Below, piece by piece: positions 44,360-52,734 of a stretch of DNA of 64,000 bases; the stretch's first letter is position 1, and each line of letters begins with the position of its first letter. The position numbers and the translations under genes were made by a program. Under the pieces are notes generated by a model that was given only the letters and a program-made list of their open reading frames with translations, had not been told where the DNA came from and ran no database searches. Origin of the DNA: Roseicyclus sediminis (GTDB lineage: Bacteria; Pseudomonadota; Alphaproteobacteria; Rhodobacterales; Rhodobacteraceae); NCBI RefSeq assembly GCF_025515305.1, contig NZ_JAOPHT010000007.1:62001-126000 (forward strand). The letters are read 5' to 3'.

Positions 44360-45330
44360 GCGCGCGCCCCGAAGCTCTCTTCGAAGAACCGGAGCCAGTT
44401 GCCGCCCATGATGGCGGCGGCCTCTTGCGCATCGAAGCCCACGGCGCGCAGCCCTTCACGCAGGCGGGGGAAATCGCGGTTGTCGGCGAAGAAATCCGGC
44501 ATCGGCGGAAACCCCGGCGCATCGGCCGAGCCTTCGCCGTAGTCGACGCGCTTGGTCCAGCGGCCCACGCGCATCCACTCCACCACGCTGTCGGGCTGAT
44601 CCTGACAGAGGTCGGTCCCGATGCCCAGCCGCTCCACCCCCATGATCTCCGCCGTCCGTGCGACCATCTCGCAGAAGCCCTGGAGCGTGCAGTCGCTGCC
44701 CCCCTTCAGGTGATGGGGATAGAGCGAGAAGCCCAGCATCCCCCCGCTTTCGGCCAGCGCGCGCAGGACGGTGTCGGACTTGTTCCGCCGCGCGGGGTGC
44801 CAGCTTGCGGGGTTGGCATGGGTGATGGCGATGGGCCGTGCGCTGACCTCGATCGCCTCGAGCGTCGAGCGTTCAGCCGAATGACTCATGTCGACGACAA
44901 GGCCCACGCGGTTCATCTCGGCCACCACCTCGCGGCCCATGCGGGTCAGCCCCGGGTCCTCCGCCTCGTAACAGCCCGTCGCCAGCAGCGACTGGTTGTT
45001 GTAGCTGAGCTGCATGAAGCGCAGGCCGAGGGTGTGGAGGATCTCCACGAGCCCGATATCGTCCTCGATCGGCGCGGGCGTCTGCGCGCCGAAGACGATG
45101 GCCGTAACGCCGTCGGCCTTCGCCGCGCGGATGTCGTCGGCCGTTCTCGCGTGGCGGATCAGGTCGGGGAAGCGCTCGAAATGCCGGTTCCAGGCCTCGA
45201 TATTGGCGACCGTCTCGCGGAACATCTCGTGATAGGCGATGGTGACGTGCACGGCATCGACACCGCCCTCGCGCATCTGCCGGAAGATCTTCTCCGACCA
45301 GTTGGCGTATTGCAGCCCGTCGATCACCAT
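44356..45330 (-). CDS. Membrane-dipeptidase family (M19) hydrolase
   Basis: A 324-aa amidohydrolase-fold protein of the renal dipeptidase family. Metal and active-site stretches visible are MVIDGLQYANW in place of the usual HxD start, IVFGAQTPAPIEDDIGLVEIL, LVVDMSHSAERSTLEAIE, IAITHANPASWHPARRNKSD and LGIGTDLCQD. The first HxD ligand pair of canonical M19 enzymes is not obvious (IDGLQ), so the metal site or reaction may differ. There is no signal peptide, so it is cytoplasmic. It is the first gene of the four-gene set; its stop overlaps the next start. Confidence 0.8.
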   Translation of the reverse strand: MVIDGLQYANWSEKIFRQMREGGVDAVHVTIAYHEMFRETVANIEAWNRHFERFPDLIRHARTADDIRAAKADGVTAIVFGAQTPAPIEDDIGLVEILHTLGLRFMQLSYNNQSLLATGCYEAEDPGLTRMGREVVAEMNRVGLVVDMSHSAERSTLEAIEVSARPIAITHANPASWHPARRNKSDTVLRALAESGGMLGFSLYPHHLKGGSDCTLQGFCEMVARTAEIMGVERLGIGTDLCQDQPDSVVEWMRVGRWTKRVDYGEGSADAPGFPPMPDFFADNRDFPRLREGLRAVGFDAQEAAAIMGGNWLRFFEESFGARA

Positions 45331-45370
45331 GGGTCGCAGCCTGCGGCGGCCCCGCGGCCCGATGCAAGGA

Positions 45371-45402
45371 AAAAAGGCCCCCGCGCCGGACGCGGAGGCC
45401 TT
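45371..45402 (-). terminator. Rho-independent terminator after phnE
   Basis: Read on the minus strand, GGCCTCCGCG pairs with CGCGGGGGCC and is followed by TTTTTTCC. It begins about 20 bases after the phnE stop and ends the phnDCEE transcript. Confidence 0.85.
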
Positions 45403-45422
45403 CGGTCCCGATACACGTGGAC

Positions 45423-46280
45423 CTACTCGGATTTCGCCCCGATGGCCCAGAGACGGATGCGTTTGGACAGCCAGTCGATCGCGAAGATGATGACCAGGAC
45501 GTTCAGCACCACGAAGGCCACCTGGTCATAGAGCGAGGCGCGGAAGCGCTCGATCAGGATCATGCCGATGCCGCCCGCGCCGACGATGCCGAGGATCGTC
45601 GCCGAGCGCGTGTTCGATTCCCAGAAATAGAGCGACTGGGAAATGAACACCGGCAGGACCTGCGGGATATAGCCGTAGCGGATCACGGCCAAGGGCCCCG
45701 CACCCGTGGCCTTCACGCCCTCGACCTGCTTGCGGTCGATGTTCTCGATGGCCTCGGAATAGAGCTTGGACAGCGTGCCGAGGTCCGAGATGAAGATGGC
45801 GAGCACACCCGCCAGCGGCCCTAGGCCCACGGCCCGGACGAAGACGAGGCCCCAGACCAGCTGATCGATGCCGCGCAGGATGTCGAGGAAACGGCGGATC
45901 ACCTGCCGCACAAGGCGGATCGGCATGACGTTCCGCGCGGCGAGAAAGCCGATGACGAGAGAGCCGATGGTGCCAAGAAGCGTGCCGAGGAAGGCCATCG
46001 CCAGCGTCTGCGCGATACCGCGATAGATGTTGGCGTATTGCCAGGTCTCCATGTCCTCCCACACCACGAAGGCGCGCAGGAGGGCCAGCACCCGCTCGGA
46101 GGCGTCGAGAAGCCGGCCGAAATCGAAGTACCACATCGAGACGATGACGTAGACGACCGCCGCCGCCAGCCAGCCCCAGCGCCGGACCTGGCCGCCCAGG
46201 CTCCCGAAGGCGCCGGGATGGGTTGCGCGGGCCGTGGCGATCTGTTCGGGCGTGATCGCCGCAATGGATGCCATGCTCAT
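45423..46280 (-). CDS. phnE: Phosphonate ABC transporter permease (second PhnE)
   Basis: Inner-membrane permease of 285 aa with about six membrane segments. The PhnE stretch AQTLAMAFLGTLLGTIGSLVIGFLAARNV is followed by RRFLDILRGIDQLVWGLVFVRAVGLGPLAGVLA. The ATPase-docking loop reads QVEGVKATGAGPLAVIRYGYIPQVLP, and ESNTRSATILGIVGAGGIGMIL comes near the C-terminus. The ATG at 46280 overlaps the stop of the first permease gene. Two different PhnE subunits suggest a heterodimeric channel. It is followed by a strong terminator. Confidence 0.92.
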   Translation of the reverse strand: MSMASIAAITPEQIATARATHPGAFGSLGGQVRRWGWLAAAVVYVIVSMWYFDFGRLLDASERVLALLRAFVVWEDMETWQYANIYRGIAQTLAMAFLGTLLGTIGSLVIGFLAARNVMPIRLVRQVIRRFLDILRGIDQLVWGLVFVRAVGLGPLAGVLAIFISDLGTLSKLYSEAIENIDRKQVEGVKATGAGPLAVIRYGYIPQVLPVFISQSLYFWESNTRSATILGIVGAGGIGMILIERFRASLYDQVAFVVLNVLVIIFAIDWLSKRIRLWAIGAKSE

Positions 46281-47221
46281 GCGAAGTTCTCCCGCCCGAT
46301 ATAGCCGAGGCGAATGCGCTCGGAGATGAGGTCGATCACCGTCACCATCAGGACGACGAGGATCAGGACCGCCAGCACCCGGTCGTCGGAGTAGAACGAG
46401 ATCACGCGGTTCAGTTCCTGCCCGATGCCGCCCGCGCCCACGAAACCGATGATGGAGGAGGCGCGCACGTTGATCTCGAAACGCAGCATCGCATAACTGA
46501 AGAAGTTCGGCAGGACCTGCGGGGTCACGCCATAGGCCATCTTCTCGAACCAGTTGCCGCCGACGGCCGTGATGCCCTCGATGGGCCGGTCGGAGGCGTT
46601 CTCGTTCACCTCGGCGAACAGCTTGCCCAGCGCCCCGGCCGTGTGGATCGCGACGGCCATGACGCCGGCAAGTGGCCCGATCCCGATCATGAAGACGAAA
46701 AGGAGGGCCAGCAGGATCTCCGGCACGCCCCGGCAGAATTCGAGGAACCGGCGCGAGATCCAGTAGATCCAGCTGTTGGGCGAGAGGTTCGCCGCCGCCG
46801 GGAAGCTGAGCGCGAAGGCCACCGCGGTCCCGATCAGGGTGGCGGTGATCGCCATCAGGATCGTTTCCCAGATCAGTTCGACGTAGGTCCAGAAATCGGT
46901 GTACCAGAAGGTGAGCGAGCCCGGCACGGCGCGCCCGTCCTCGGTCCGCCCCTCGAAGAGAACATCCCATTGCAGGTCGGGCATGATCGTCCCGAAATAC
47001 TCGAAGATCCGAGGAACGCCGCTGGCCAGCCGGTCGGGGTAGAAGTTGCTGATCCAGATCGAAAGGCCGAGCGCCAGCGTGAAGGCGCCCAGCGCGACGA
47101 TGTTCCAGACGCGCCGCGAGGCCTTCAGTTCGGCGCGATGCGCCTCGAAGACGGCAACGGCGTCGCGCGGGGCGCCGCCCGATGCGCCGGCGGAGCCGCC
47201 CAGCATGGGGATGTCGGTCAT
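46277..47221 (-). CDS. phnE: Phosphonate ABC transporter permease (first PhnE)
   Basis: Permease of 314 aa. An N-terminal cytoplasmic extension of about 45 residues and a long periplasmic loop (NFYPDRLASGVPRIFEYFGTIMPD) precede the PhnE core: WETILMAITATLIGTAVAFALSFPAAANL, RRFLEFCRGVPEILLALLFVFMIGIGPLAGVMA and FEINVRASSIIGFVGAGGIGQEL. I chose the ATG at 47221, 15 bases after phnC; the much longer open frame upstream is a shadow of phnC. It is co-translated with the second PhnE. Confidence 0.92.
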   Translation of the reverse strand: MTDIPMLGGSAGASGGAPRDAVAVFEAHRAELKASRRVWNIVALGAFTLALGLSIWISNFYPDRLASGVPRIFEYFGTIMPDLQWDVLFEGRTEDGRAVPGSLTFWYTDFWTYVELIWETILMAITATLIGTAVAFALSFPAAANLSPNSWIYWISRRFLEFCRGVPEILLALLFVFMIGIGPLAGVMAVAIHTAGALGKLFAEVNENASDRPIEGITAVGGNWFEKMAYGVTPQVLPNFFSYAMLRFEINVRASSIIGFVGAGGIGQELNRVISFYSDDRVLAVLILVVLMVTVIDLISERIRLGYIGRENFA

Positions 47222-47235
47222 GTGAGGATGTCCTG

Positions 47236-48036
47236 TCAGGCCGGAACGGGCATGGCGGCGGGGATCGCGGTCGAGGTCGCGGCCTCGTTGAAGGCCTCGT
47301 CGGCCTCGGCCCCGTAGATCTCGCGCGCCATGGCGGTGGTCAGGAGGTCCGGCGTCCCGTCGAAGACGATGCGCCCGTCCTGCATCCCGATGATCCGGTC
47401 GCAGTAAGTCCGCGCGGTGTCGAGCGTATGCAGGTTGCAGATCACAGTGATCCCGTCCTGCCGGTTGATGTCGCGCAGTGCGTCCATCACGATCTTGGCG
47501 TTCATCGGGTCGAGCGAGGCGATGGGCTCGTCGGCCAGCAGGATCTTGGGTTCCTGCGCCAGCGCGCGGGCGATGGCGACGCGCTGCTGCTGACCGCCCG
47601 ACAGCGTCTCGGCCCGCTGGAGCGCGGTATGCGCCATGCCGAGCCGGTCGAGCGCCTGGATCGCGAAGGCGCGCTCGCGCGGCGTGAAGACCTGCGTCAG
47701 GGACCGCCACGCGGGCAGGTCGTAGAGCCGGCCGGTCAGCACGTTCGTCACCACGTCGAGGCGGCCGACGAGGTTGAACTGCTGGAAGATCATCGCGCAA
47801 TCCGAGCGCCAGGCCCGAAGCTCGCGGCCGTTGAGCTGGGCGATATCGGTGTCGCCGAACAGGATCTGTCCCTCCGACGGGTCGATCAGACGGTTCAGCA
47901 GGCGCAGAAGCGTCGATTTCCCGGCACCGGACCGGCCGATGATGCCGACCATCTGGCCATCGGGAATGACGAGGTTCGCGTTGTTGACGGCGAGGTTGTC
48001 GCCGAAACGGCGCGTCAGCTTTTCGAGTTTCAGCAT
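47236..48036 (-). CDS. phnC: Phosphonate ABC transporter ATPase
   Basis: ATPase of 266 aa: Walker [10 protein letters not shown] near residue 35, Q loop [14 protein letters not shown], signature [15 protein letters not shown], Walker [13 protein letters not shown], and the switch His in [12 protein letters not shown]. The C-terminal part [19 protein letters not shown] is typical of PhnC. It lies between phnD (upstream, behind a strong stem) and the two phnE genes. Energy from ATP drives uptake of phosphonates or phosphite by the PhnDE complex. Confidence 0.93.
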   Translation of the reverse strand: MLKLEKLTRRFGDNLAVNNANLVIPDGQMVGIIGRSGAGKSTLLRLLNRLIDPSEGQILFGDTDIAQLNGRELRAWRSDCAMIFQQFNLVGRLDVVTNVLTGRLYDLPAWRSLTQVFTPRERAFAIQALDRLGMAHTALQRAETLSGGQQQRVAIARALAQEPKILLADEPIASLDPMNAKIVMDALRDINRQDGITVICNLHTLDTARTYCDRIIGMQDGRIVFDGTPDLLTTAMAREIYGAEADEAFNEAATSTAIPAAMPVPA

Positions 48037-48110
48037 GGGTGCCCCAAGGGTTCAGGTGTCACGAATGACCCGGGCCGGCGCTCTCCCCCGCGAGGCCCCG
48101 GAAACGAGAC

Positions 48111-48141
48111 GCGGGGGCCGGTGTCGCATACCGGCCCCCGC
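48111..48141 (-). terminator. Strong hairpin between phnD and phnC
   Basis: GCGGGGGCCGGT pairs perfectly over 12 bases with ACCGGCCCCCGC, with a loop of about seven bases, just after the phnD stop. There is no T tract. It probably protects the phnD message and lowers expression of phnCEE. Confidence 0.6.
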
Positions 48142-48154
48142 GCCTTTCGGCGGC

Positions 48155-49075
48155 TCAGCGCGTGCCGGCGGCCTGCCGGCGCATGTTGATGATCGGCTCG
48201 TAGAATTCCTGGCTGATCGGCCAGTAGCCCATCGACTCGCCGTCGTTGATCGCGTCGAAGCAGTCGCGGTCCACGACCTGCAACTGCATCATCGCCCCCA
48301 TGACGAGGTCCTTCAGCTCCTGCGGCAGGTCCGAGCGGACGACGCGGGGGCCGTTGGTGATGAGGTTGGACTGCCAGATGATCTGGATTTCCGACATGTC
48401 GAGCATGTCCTTGTCCACCATCGAGCGCAGGTTGCCGCGGCTGTAGCCTTCGTCGATGTTGCCGACGCCGGAGGTCCAGGTCACGCCCGCGTCGTACTGG
48501 CCCTGCAGAACCGCGATGACCGCCTGCTCATGCCCACCGCCGAAGCCGGTCTCGGAGAAGTAGGCATCGGGATCGATGCCCATCTCGGTCAGTTCGGCCA
48601 GCGGCACGAGGTAGCCAGAGGTCGAGTTCGGATCTGCGAAAGCGAGGCTGCGGCCCTCCATCTCCTCAAGCGAGGTGATGCCGCTGTCGGCGCGCGTGTA
48701 CATGACCGAATAATAGCCGAGCGAACCGTCGATCTGCATCGTGGTGTAGAGCGGCTCCACCGCGTCGGGGTCCTGCAGGTAGATGCCGGCATAGCCCGCC
48801 GAGCCGAGGCCCGCGAATTCCAGCTGACCGGCCAGAAGGCCCTGCATGACGCCCGCGTAGTCCGATGCGGGATAGAGCTCGACCGGAACGCCAAGACGCT
48901 CTTCGAGAAAGGCTTGCTGGCAGGAATGCTCGCGCAGCCGGTCGGCCTCGTTCTCGCCGCCGAGCAGGCCGATCCGGAACACCGGAACCTCGTCGCGCCA
49001 GTCCTGTGCGAAGGCGGCGGTGGAGGTGAGTGCGGTCGCGCCCATGGCGAGCGCGGTCATGGTCTGTCTGATCAT
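48155..49075 (-). CDS. phnD: Phosphonate ABC transporter, binding protein
   Basis: Periplasmic receptor of 306 aa with a signal peptide (MIRQTMTALAMGATALTSTAAFAQ). The family features FRIGLLGGENEADRLREHSC, LGVPVELYPASDYAGVMQGLLAGQLEFAGLGSAGY, FADPNSTSGYLVPLAELTEMG and GFGGGHEQAVIAVLQGQYDAGVTW place it in PhnD, with the Ser/Thr-rich phosphonate pocket (DPNSTSGY). It starts phnDCEE, and a Pho-box-like site lies about 100 bases upstream. The divergent gene encodes a PhnM-type hydrolase. Confidence 0.93.
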   Translation of the reverse strand: MIRQTMTALAMGATALTSTAAFAQDWRDEVPVFRIGLLGGENEADRLREHSCQQAFLEERLGVPVELYPASDYAGVMQGLLAGQLEFAGLGSAGYAGIYLQDPDAVEPLYTTMQIDGSLGYYSVMYTRADSGITSLEEMEGRSLAFADPNSTSGYLVPLAELTEMGIDPDAYFSETGFGGGHEQAVIAVLQGQYDAGVTWTSGVGNIDEGYSRGNLRSMVDKDMLDMSEIQIIWQSNLITNGPRVVRSDLPQELKDLVMGAMMQLQVVDRDCFDAINDGESMGYWPISQEFYEPIINMRRQAAGTR

Positions 49076-49176
49076 CGGGTAGTCCCCCTGGATGTGTGTC
49101 AGCGCGGAGGCGGCCCTGGCCCGACCCCGTCGACGCCGTGGCTAGGGACGGAGTGTGATGGCAGCGCAAAGGATTG

Positions 49177-49194
49177 GTGAAAGATGTGTGACGG
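49177..49194 (-). promoter_or_regulatory. Pho box upstream of phnD
   Basis: On the minus strand, CCGTCAC-ACAT-CTTTCAC fits the 7-4-7 PhoB pattern, with each half matching six of seven consensus positions. It lies about 100 bases before the phnD ATG. Confidence 0.6.
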
Positions 49195-49394
49195 CCCGCC
49201 AGCGCCTTGAATTGACGCTGATTCCCCCGCCCGCAATGCCCCGAGAACGCGCCCGGGCGCAGGGCCGGGCAACCGACAACAGGGCGCATTTGTTGGATTA
49301 TTCGCCCCTCGGGCGAGCCGGAAGCCAGCCATTCCCGCGCCGCCGCGAAAGAATCGCCCGAGGTGGCGCAATACGACCTGCGCGGGGTCGCGCG

Positions 49395-49434
49395 ATGTCA
49401 TGCAAACGTCACCGCGCCTCCATATGCCTGTCAC
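49395..49434 (+). promoter_or_regulatory. Pho box upstream of the first phnM-like gene
   Basis: ATGTCAT-GCAA-ACGTCAC (49395-49412) fits the 7-4-7 pattern, and a further CTGTCAC half site follows at 49428-49434. The set ends about 45 bases before the ATG at 49481. Confidence 0.6.
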
Positions 49435-49480
49435 GCAACGCGCCTCTTGGGTGGGGCGACGCGACCCGGAGGCGACCATC

Positions 49481-50632
49481 ATGTTCGACCACCCGACCCT
49501 TCCCGACCTCACGCTCCGCAAGGCGCGCATCGTCACGCCACGCGGGGTGGTCGAAGGCGGCCTGCGGATCGAGGGCGGACGCATCGCGGGACTGACGCAG
49601 GCCTCTGACGGCATCGATCTCGGCGGCGCCTTCCTGATCCCCGGCATCGTCGATCTGCACACCGACCACGTGGAACGCCACACCCACCCGCGCACGACCG
49701 TTCTCTGGCCGTTTCTTCCGGCGCTCATGGCCCATGACGCCGTGGTGATCTCGGGCGGCACGACGACCGTGCTCGATTCGCTCTCGGTCGGGGCATCGAT
49801 GAAACGTCCCGAGCGGCGCGAGATCCTCGAACCGCTGGTCGCGGCCCTCGATGCCGGCCAGCGCGCCGGCGCCTTCCGCGCCGAGCATCTCCTGCACCTG
49901 CGCTGCGAGATCTCGGACCCCGCGACCATGGCGCTGGCCGATGCCACCATGTCCCATCCGCTGACGCGCCTCGTCTCGATCATGGACCACACGCCCGGCG
50001 ACCGGCAAAGCCCGGACATCGACCGCTGGTTCAACCACATGATCCACGAGATGGAGGTCGACGAAGCCACGGGCCGCGCGATGATGGACGACCTCTTCGA
50101 GCGCTCGCGCACACGCGGCGCCGAGGTGCGCGCCCATGTGCTCGCAGCCGCGAGACGCGCCGGTATCCCGGCGATGAGCCACGATGACCGTACCGTCGAA
50201 CACGTGGACGCCGCCGTGGACGAGGGCCTCCACGTTTCGGAATTCCCCACGACGATGGCCGCCGCCGCCCGCGCGCGCGCAACCGGAATGGCCATCGTCG
50301 CGGGCGCGCCCAACTACCTGCGCGGCGGCTCTCAGTCGGGCAATGTCGCGGTGGCGGAGCTTCTCGCCCACGACCTCGTCGATGCGCTGGCCTCGGACTA
50401 CGTGCCGCGCTCGCTGCTGGATGCCGCGTTCCGTCTTGCCGCCGATCCCGCGCTGCCGCACGATCTGCCCGCCGCGATGGCGCTCGTCTCCGGCACGCCC
50501 GCCCGGATCGCCGGTCTCGACGACCGCGGCCGGATCGAGGAAGGCCTCCGCGCCGACCTCGTGGCGGTCCGGATGGCGGGCGACCAGCCTCTCGTCCAGG
50601 CCGTCTGGCGCGAGGGGCGGCAGGTCTTCTGA
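49481..50632 (+). CDS. PhnM-type amidohydrolase, first paralogue
   Basis: A 383-aa member of the amidohydrolase superfamily. PhnM releases diphosphate from alpha-D-ribose 1-methylphosphonate 5-triphosphate in the C-P lyase pathway. Key stretches are FLIPGIVDLHTDHVERHTHPR with the metal His pair, RAEHLLHLRCEISDPATM, VSIMDHTPGDRQSPDIDRW, MSHDDRTVEHVDAAVDEG and VVAGAPNYLRGGSQSGNVAV. The motif HTDHVERH differs from HTDNLERH in the second copy at 51558, so the substrate may differ. The ATG at 49481 has GGAGG upstream. It is paired with the TIM-barrel gene and set apart from the C-P lyase core. Confidence 0.82.
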   Translation: MFDHPTLPDLTLRKARIVTPRGVVEGGLRIEGGRIAGLTQASDGIDLGGAFLIPGIVDLHTDHVERHTHPRTTVLWPFLPALMAHDAVVISGGTTTVLDSLSVGASMKRPERREILEPLVAALDAGQRAGAFRAEHLLHLRCEISDPATMALADATMSHPLTRLVSIMDHTPGDRQSPDIDRWFNHMIHEMEVDEATGRAMMDDLFERSRTRGAEVRAHVLAAARRAGIPAMSHDDRTVEHVDAAVDEGLHVSEFPTTMAAAARARATGMAIVAGAPNYLRGGSQSGNVAVAELLAHDLVDALASDYVPRSLLDAAFRLAADPALPHDLPAAMALVSGTPARIAGLDDRGRIEEGLRADLVAVRMAGDQPLVQAVWREGRQVF

Positions 50633-50653
50633 CGGCGAGAGGAGCAGGCACAG

Positions 50654-51487
50654 ATGACACCGATCCGCATCGGCGCGGCGCTCCCGGTGAGCGAACTCGC
50701 GACCTACCGCGACTGGCTGATCGAGGGACAGCGCGACCTCGAGATCCAGGATTTCTTCTCGACCGAGGTCCTGCTCGGCGACTGGCGCGGCCGGGTGGCC
50801 GAGGCGAAGGCCGCGCTCGACGGCTTCGGCGGGCGGCTCGGCATCCACGGCCCCTTCGTCGACGTGCCGATGAACTGCAACGACCCCGAACTCATGCCGA
50901 TCGTCACCCGGCGCTTCCTCACCGGGCTAGAAGCCGCCATCGCGCTCGGCGCACGGCAGATGGTCGTGCATTCGCCCTTCACGATCTGGGACTACCGCAA
51001 CTTCGGCGACAAGCCCGGCGGCGGCAACCGTCCCTCGCTCAAGGACAGCATCATCGCCGCCTGCCACGACGTCATGGCCCCCGTCGTGAAACGCGCCGAG
51101 GATCACGGCGTGACGCTGGTGATCGAGAACTGCGACGACATCTCGCCGATGGACCGGCTCGACCTCGCCCGCAGCTTCGACAGCGCGGCGGTGCGGCTTT
51201 CGATCGACACCGGCCATGCCCACAACGTCCATGTCGCGGAAGGCTCGGTGCCGGTCGATTACTTCGTCGTCGCCGCGGGCGACTGGCTCGACCATGTCCA
51301 CCTGCAAGATACCGACGGCTTCGCCGACCGGCACTGGGCGCCCGGACGCGGCACGATAAACTGGGCCTCGGTCTTCGGCGCCCTCGCGGCCCTGCCCCGG
51401 CGCCCGCACCTGGTCCTCGAACTGCGCGACAGCGCCCATATCCCCCAGGCCATGGCCTACCTGGAGCGCGAAGGCCTTGCCTGCTGA
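50654..51487 (+). CDS. Sugar-phosphate isomerase/epimerase-type TIM-barrel protein
   Basis: A 277-aa protein of the AP endonuclease 2/xylose isomerase-like barrel. Metal-ligand stretches in order are GIHGPFVDVPMNCND, QMVVHSPFTIWDYRNFG, LVIENCDDISP, LSIDTGHAHNVHVA, DHVHLQDTDGFADRHWAPG and the closing LVLELRD. GAGAGGAG precedes the ATG, 21 bases after the PhnM-like stop, so the two are co-expressed. The His, Glu and Asp set suits a divalent-metal isomerase or phosphoesterase. A TIM barrel of this kind is not a standard C-P lyase component. Confidence 0.75.
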   Translation: MTPIRIGAALPVSELATYRDWLIEGQRDLEIQDFFSTEVLLGDWRGRVAEAKAALDGFGGRLGIHGPFVDVPMNCNDPELMPIVTRRFLTGLEAAIALGARQMVVHSPFTIWDYRNFGDKPGGGNRPSLKDSIIAACHDVMAPVVKRAEDHGVTLVIENCDDISPMDRLDLARSFDSAAVRLSIDTGHAHNVHVAEGSVPVDYFVVAAGDWLDHVHLQDTDGFADRHWAPGRGTINWASVFGALAALPRRPHLVLELRDSAHIPQAMAYLEREGLAC

Positions 51488-51500
51488 CAAGGTCCCGCCC

Positions 51501-51522
51501 CTTCATCTTTCCAAAAATACGC
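51501..51522 (-). repeat. 22-bp interspersed repeat
   Basis: A copy of GCGTATTT-N3-GAAAGATGAAG with N3 = TTG, in the convergent gap between the TIM-barrel gene and the second phnM, 36 bases after the latter's stop. Confidence 0.75.
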
Positions 51523-51557
51523 AACGCGGCACCGGCCGTCCCGCGCGGCCGCGGGCG

Positions 51558-52724
51558 TCAGGCGACGCGGCTCCCGGCCGACCAGACGCCGCGCAGGACG
51601 GGCACGCCCTCCACCGTGCGGAACCGCACCATGTCGGCCCGCATCCCCTCGGCCAGCCATCCCCGGTCCACAAGCCCCGCGGCATGGGCCGGCGCGGCGC
51701 TGACGGTGGCCATCGCCCGCGGCCAGTCACGCCAGATCTCCGCCAGCCGCACCGCGGAATACAGCAGCGCCGAAGGCACGTAGTCGGAGGACACGATGTC
51801 GAGCAGGTCCGCCTCGGCGAGGCGCGCGGCGGAGACGTTGCCGGAATGCGATCCGCCCCGGATCAGGTTCGGCGCCCCCATCATCACCGCGATGCCATGC
51901 TGCCGGCAGGCGCGCGCGGCCTCCTCGGTGGTCGGGAACTCGGCGAGCGCGATCCCGTGCGCGGCCGAGCGCGCAACGTGGCCCGCCGTGGTGTCGTCGT
52001 GGCTCGCCAGCACCGCCCCGAAGCGCTGCGCCGCCTCCACCGCGGCCCGTTCATGGCCCTCGCGCACCCGCGCGCCCAGCGCCTGCCGCGTCTCCACGTG
52101 CTCGCGGAACACCGTCTCGGACATCCCGTGCTTGCCCATCATGTAGGTCCGGTACTGCCCGATATCCGCGAACTGCCGCTGCCCGGGCGTATGGTCCATG
52201 AGCGAGACGATCCCGATCCGGTCCTCCGGGCCGAACTCCGCCAGCTCGTCGATCAGCGAGTGCGAGCACATCTCGGCCCTGAGATGCAGGTGATGGCTGA
52301 TCTTCAGCGCCCCGGCCTCGCGCATCGCCAGAAGCTCGGAGGCGAGGTTGCGGGCATAGCGCGACCAGCCGATGCCGCCCTTCCCCTCGATCGAGCCCAC
52401 CCGGATCGCGTCGTAGACCGTGGTGATCCCGCAGGCCGCCAGTTCCGCGTCATGGCCGACGATGGCCGCAGCGTGGGGCCAGTCGGCGGAGGGGCGCGGA
52501 CGGATATGGCGTTCGAGGTTGTCGGTATGAAGCTCCACCAGCCCCGGCGCGAGGATGTCGCCCTCACAATCGGTCGCGCCCGCGGGCACGTCCGCGCCCG
52601 TCGCGATCTCCACGATCTCGCCGCCCGCGAACGAGATGCGCCCGCGCACCTCGCCGCCGGGCAGGATCAGGCGCGCATTGGCAAGGGTCCGGGTCTCGGG
52701 CATCAGGGGCTGGTCTCTGGGCAT
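51558..52724 (-). CDS. phnM: Alpha-D-ribose 1-methylphosphonate 5-triphosphate diphosphatase PhnM
   Basis: An amidohydrolase of 388 aa that clips diphosphate from the PhnGHIL product. It shows ILAPGLVELHTDNLERHIRPR with the metal His pair, HHLHLRAEMCSHSLIDELAEFG, GIVSLMDHTPGQRQFADIGQY, VLASHDDTTAGHVARSAAHGI, and GAPNLIRGGSHSGNVSA. The canonical HTDNLERH makes it the better PhnM of the two in this window. The start is 52724 (or 52703). The divergent DUF1045 gene starts only ten bases away, so its promoter must lie inside that gene or transcription must run through from phnN. Confidence 0.9.
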   Translation of the reverse strand: MPRDQPLMPETRTLANARLILPGGEVRGRISFAGGEIVEIATGADVPAGATDCEGDILAPGLVELHTDNLERHIRPRPSADWPHAAAIVGHDAELAACGITTVYDAIRVGSIEGKGGIGWSRYARNLASELLAMREAGALKISHHLHLRAEMCSHSLIDELAEFGPEDRIGIVSLMDHTPGQRQFADIGQYRTYMMGKHGMSETVFREHVETRQALGARVREGHERAAVEAAQRFGAVLASHDDTTAGHVARSAAHGIALAEFPTTEEAARACRQHGIAVMMGAPNLIRGGSHSGNVSAARLAEADLLDIVSSDYVPSALLYSAVRLAEIWRDWPRAMATVSAAPAHAAGLVDRGWLAEGMRADMVRFRTVEGVPVLRGVWSAGSRVA

Positions 52725-52734
52725 GGAGGTCTCA

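Larger units (their letters stand above)
49076..49480. other. Divergent intergenic region phnD-phnM1
   Basis: This 405-base region carries one Pho-box-like site for each divergent gene (49177-49194 on the minus strand, 49395-49412 on the plus strand with an extra half site at 49428-49434). The centre is plain GC-rich sequence. No credible ORF was seen. Confidence 0.6.
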
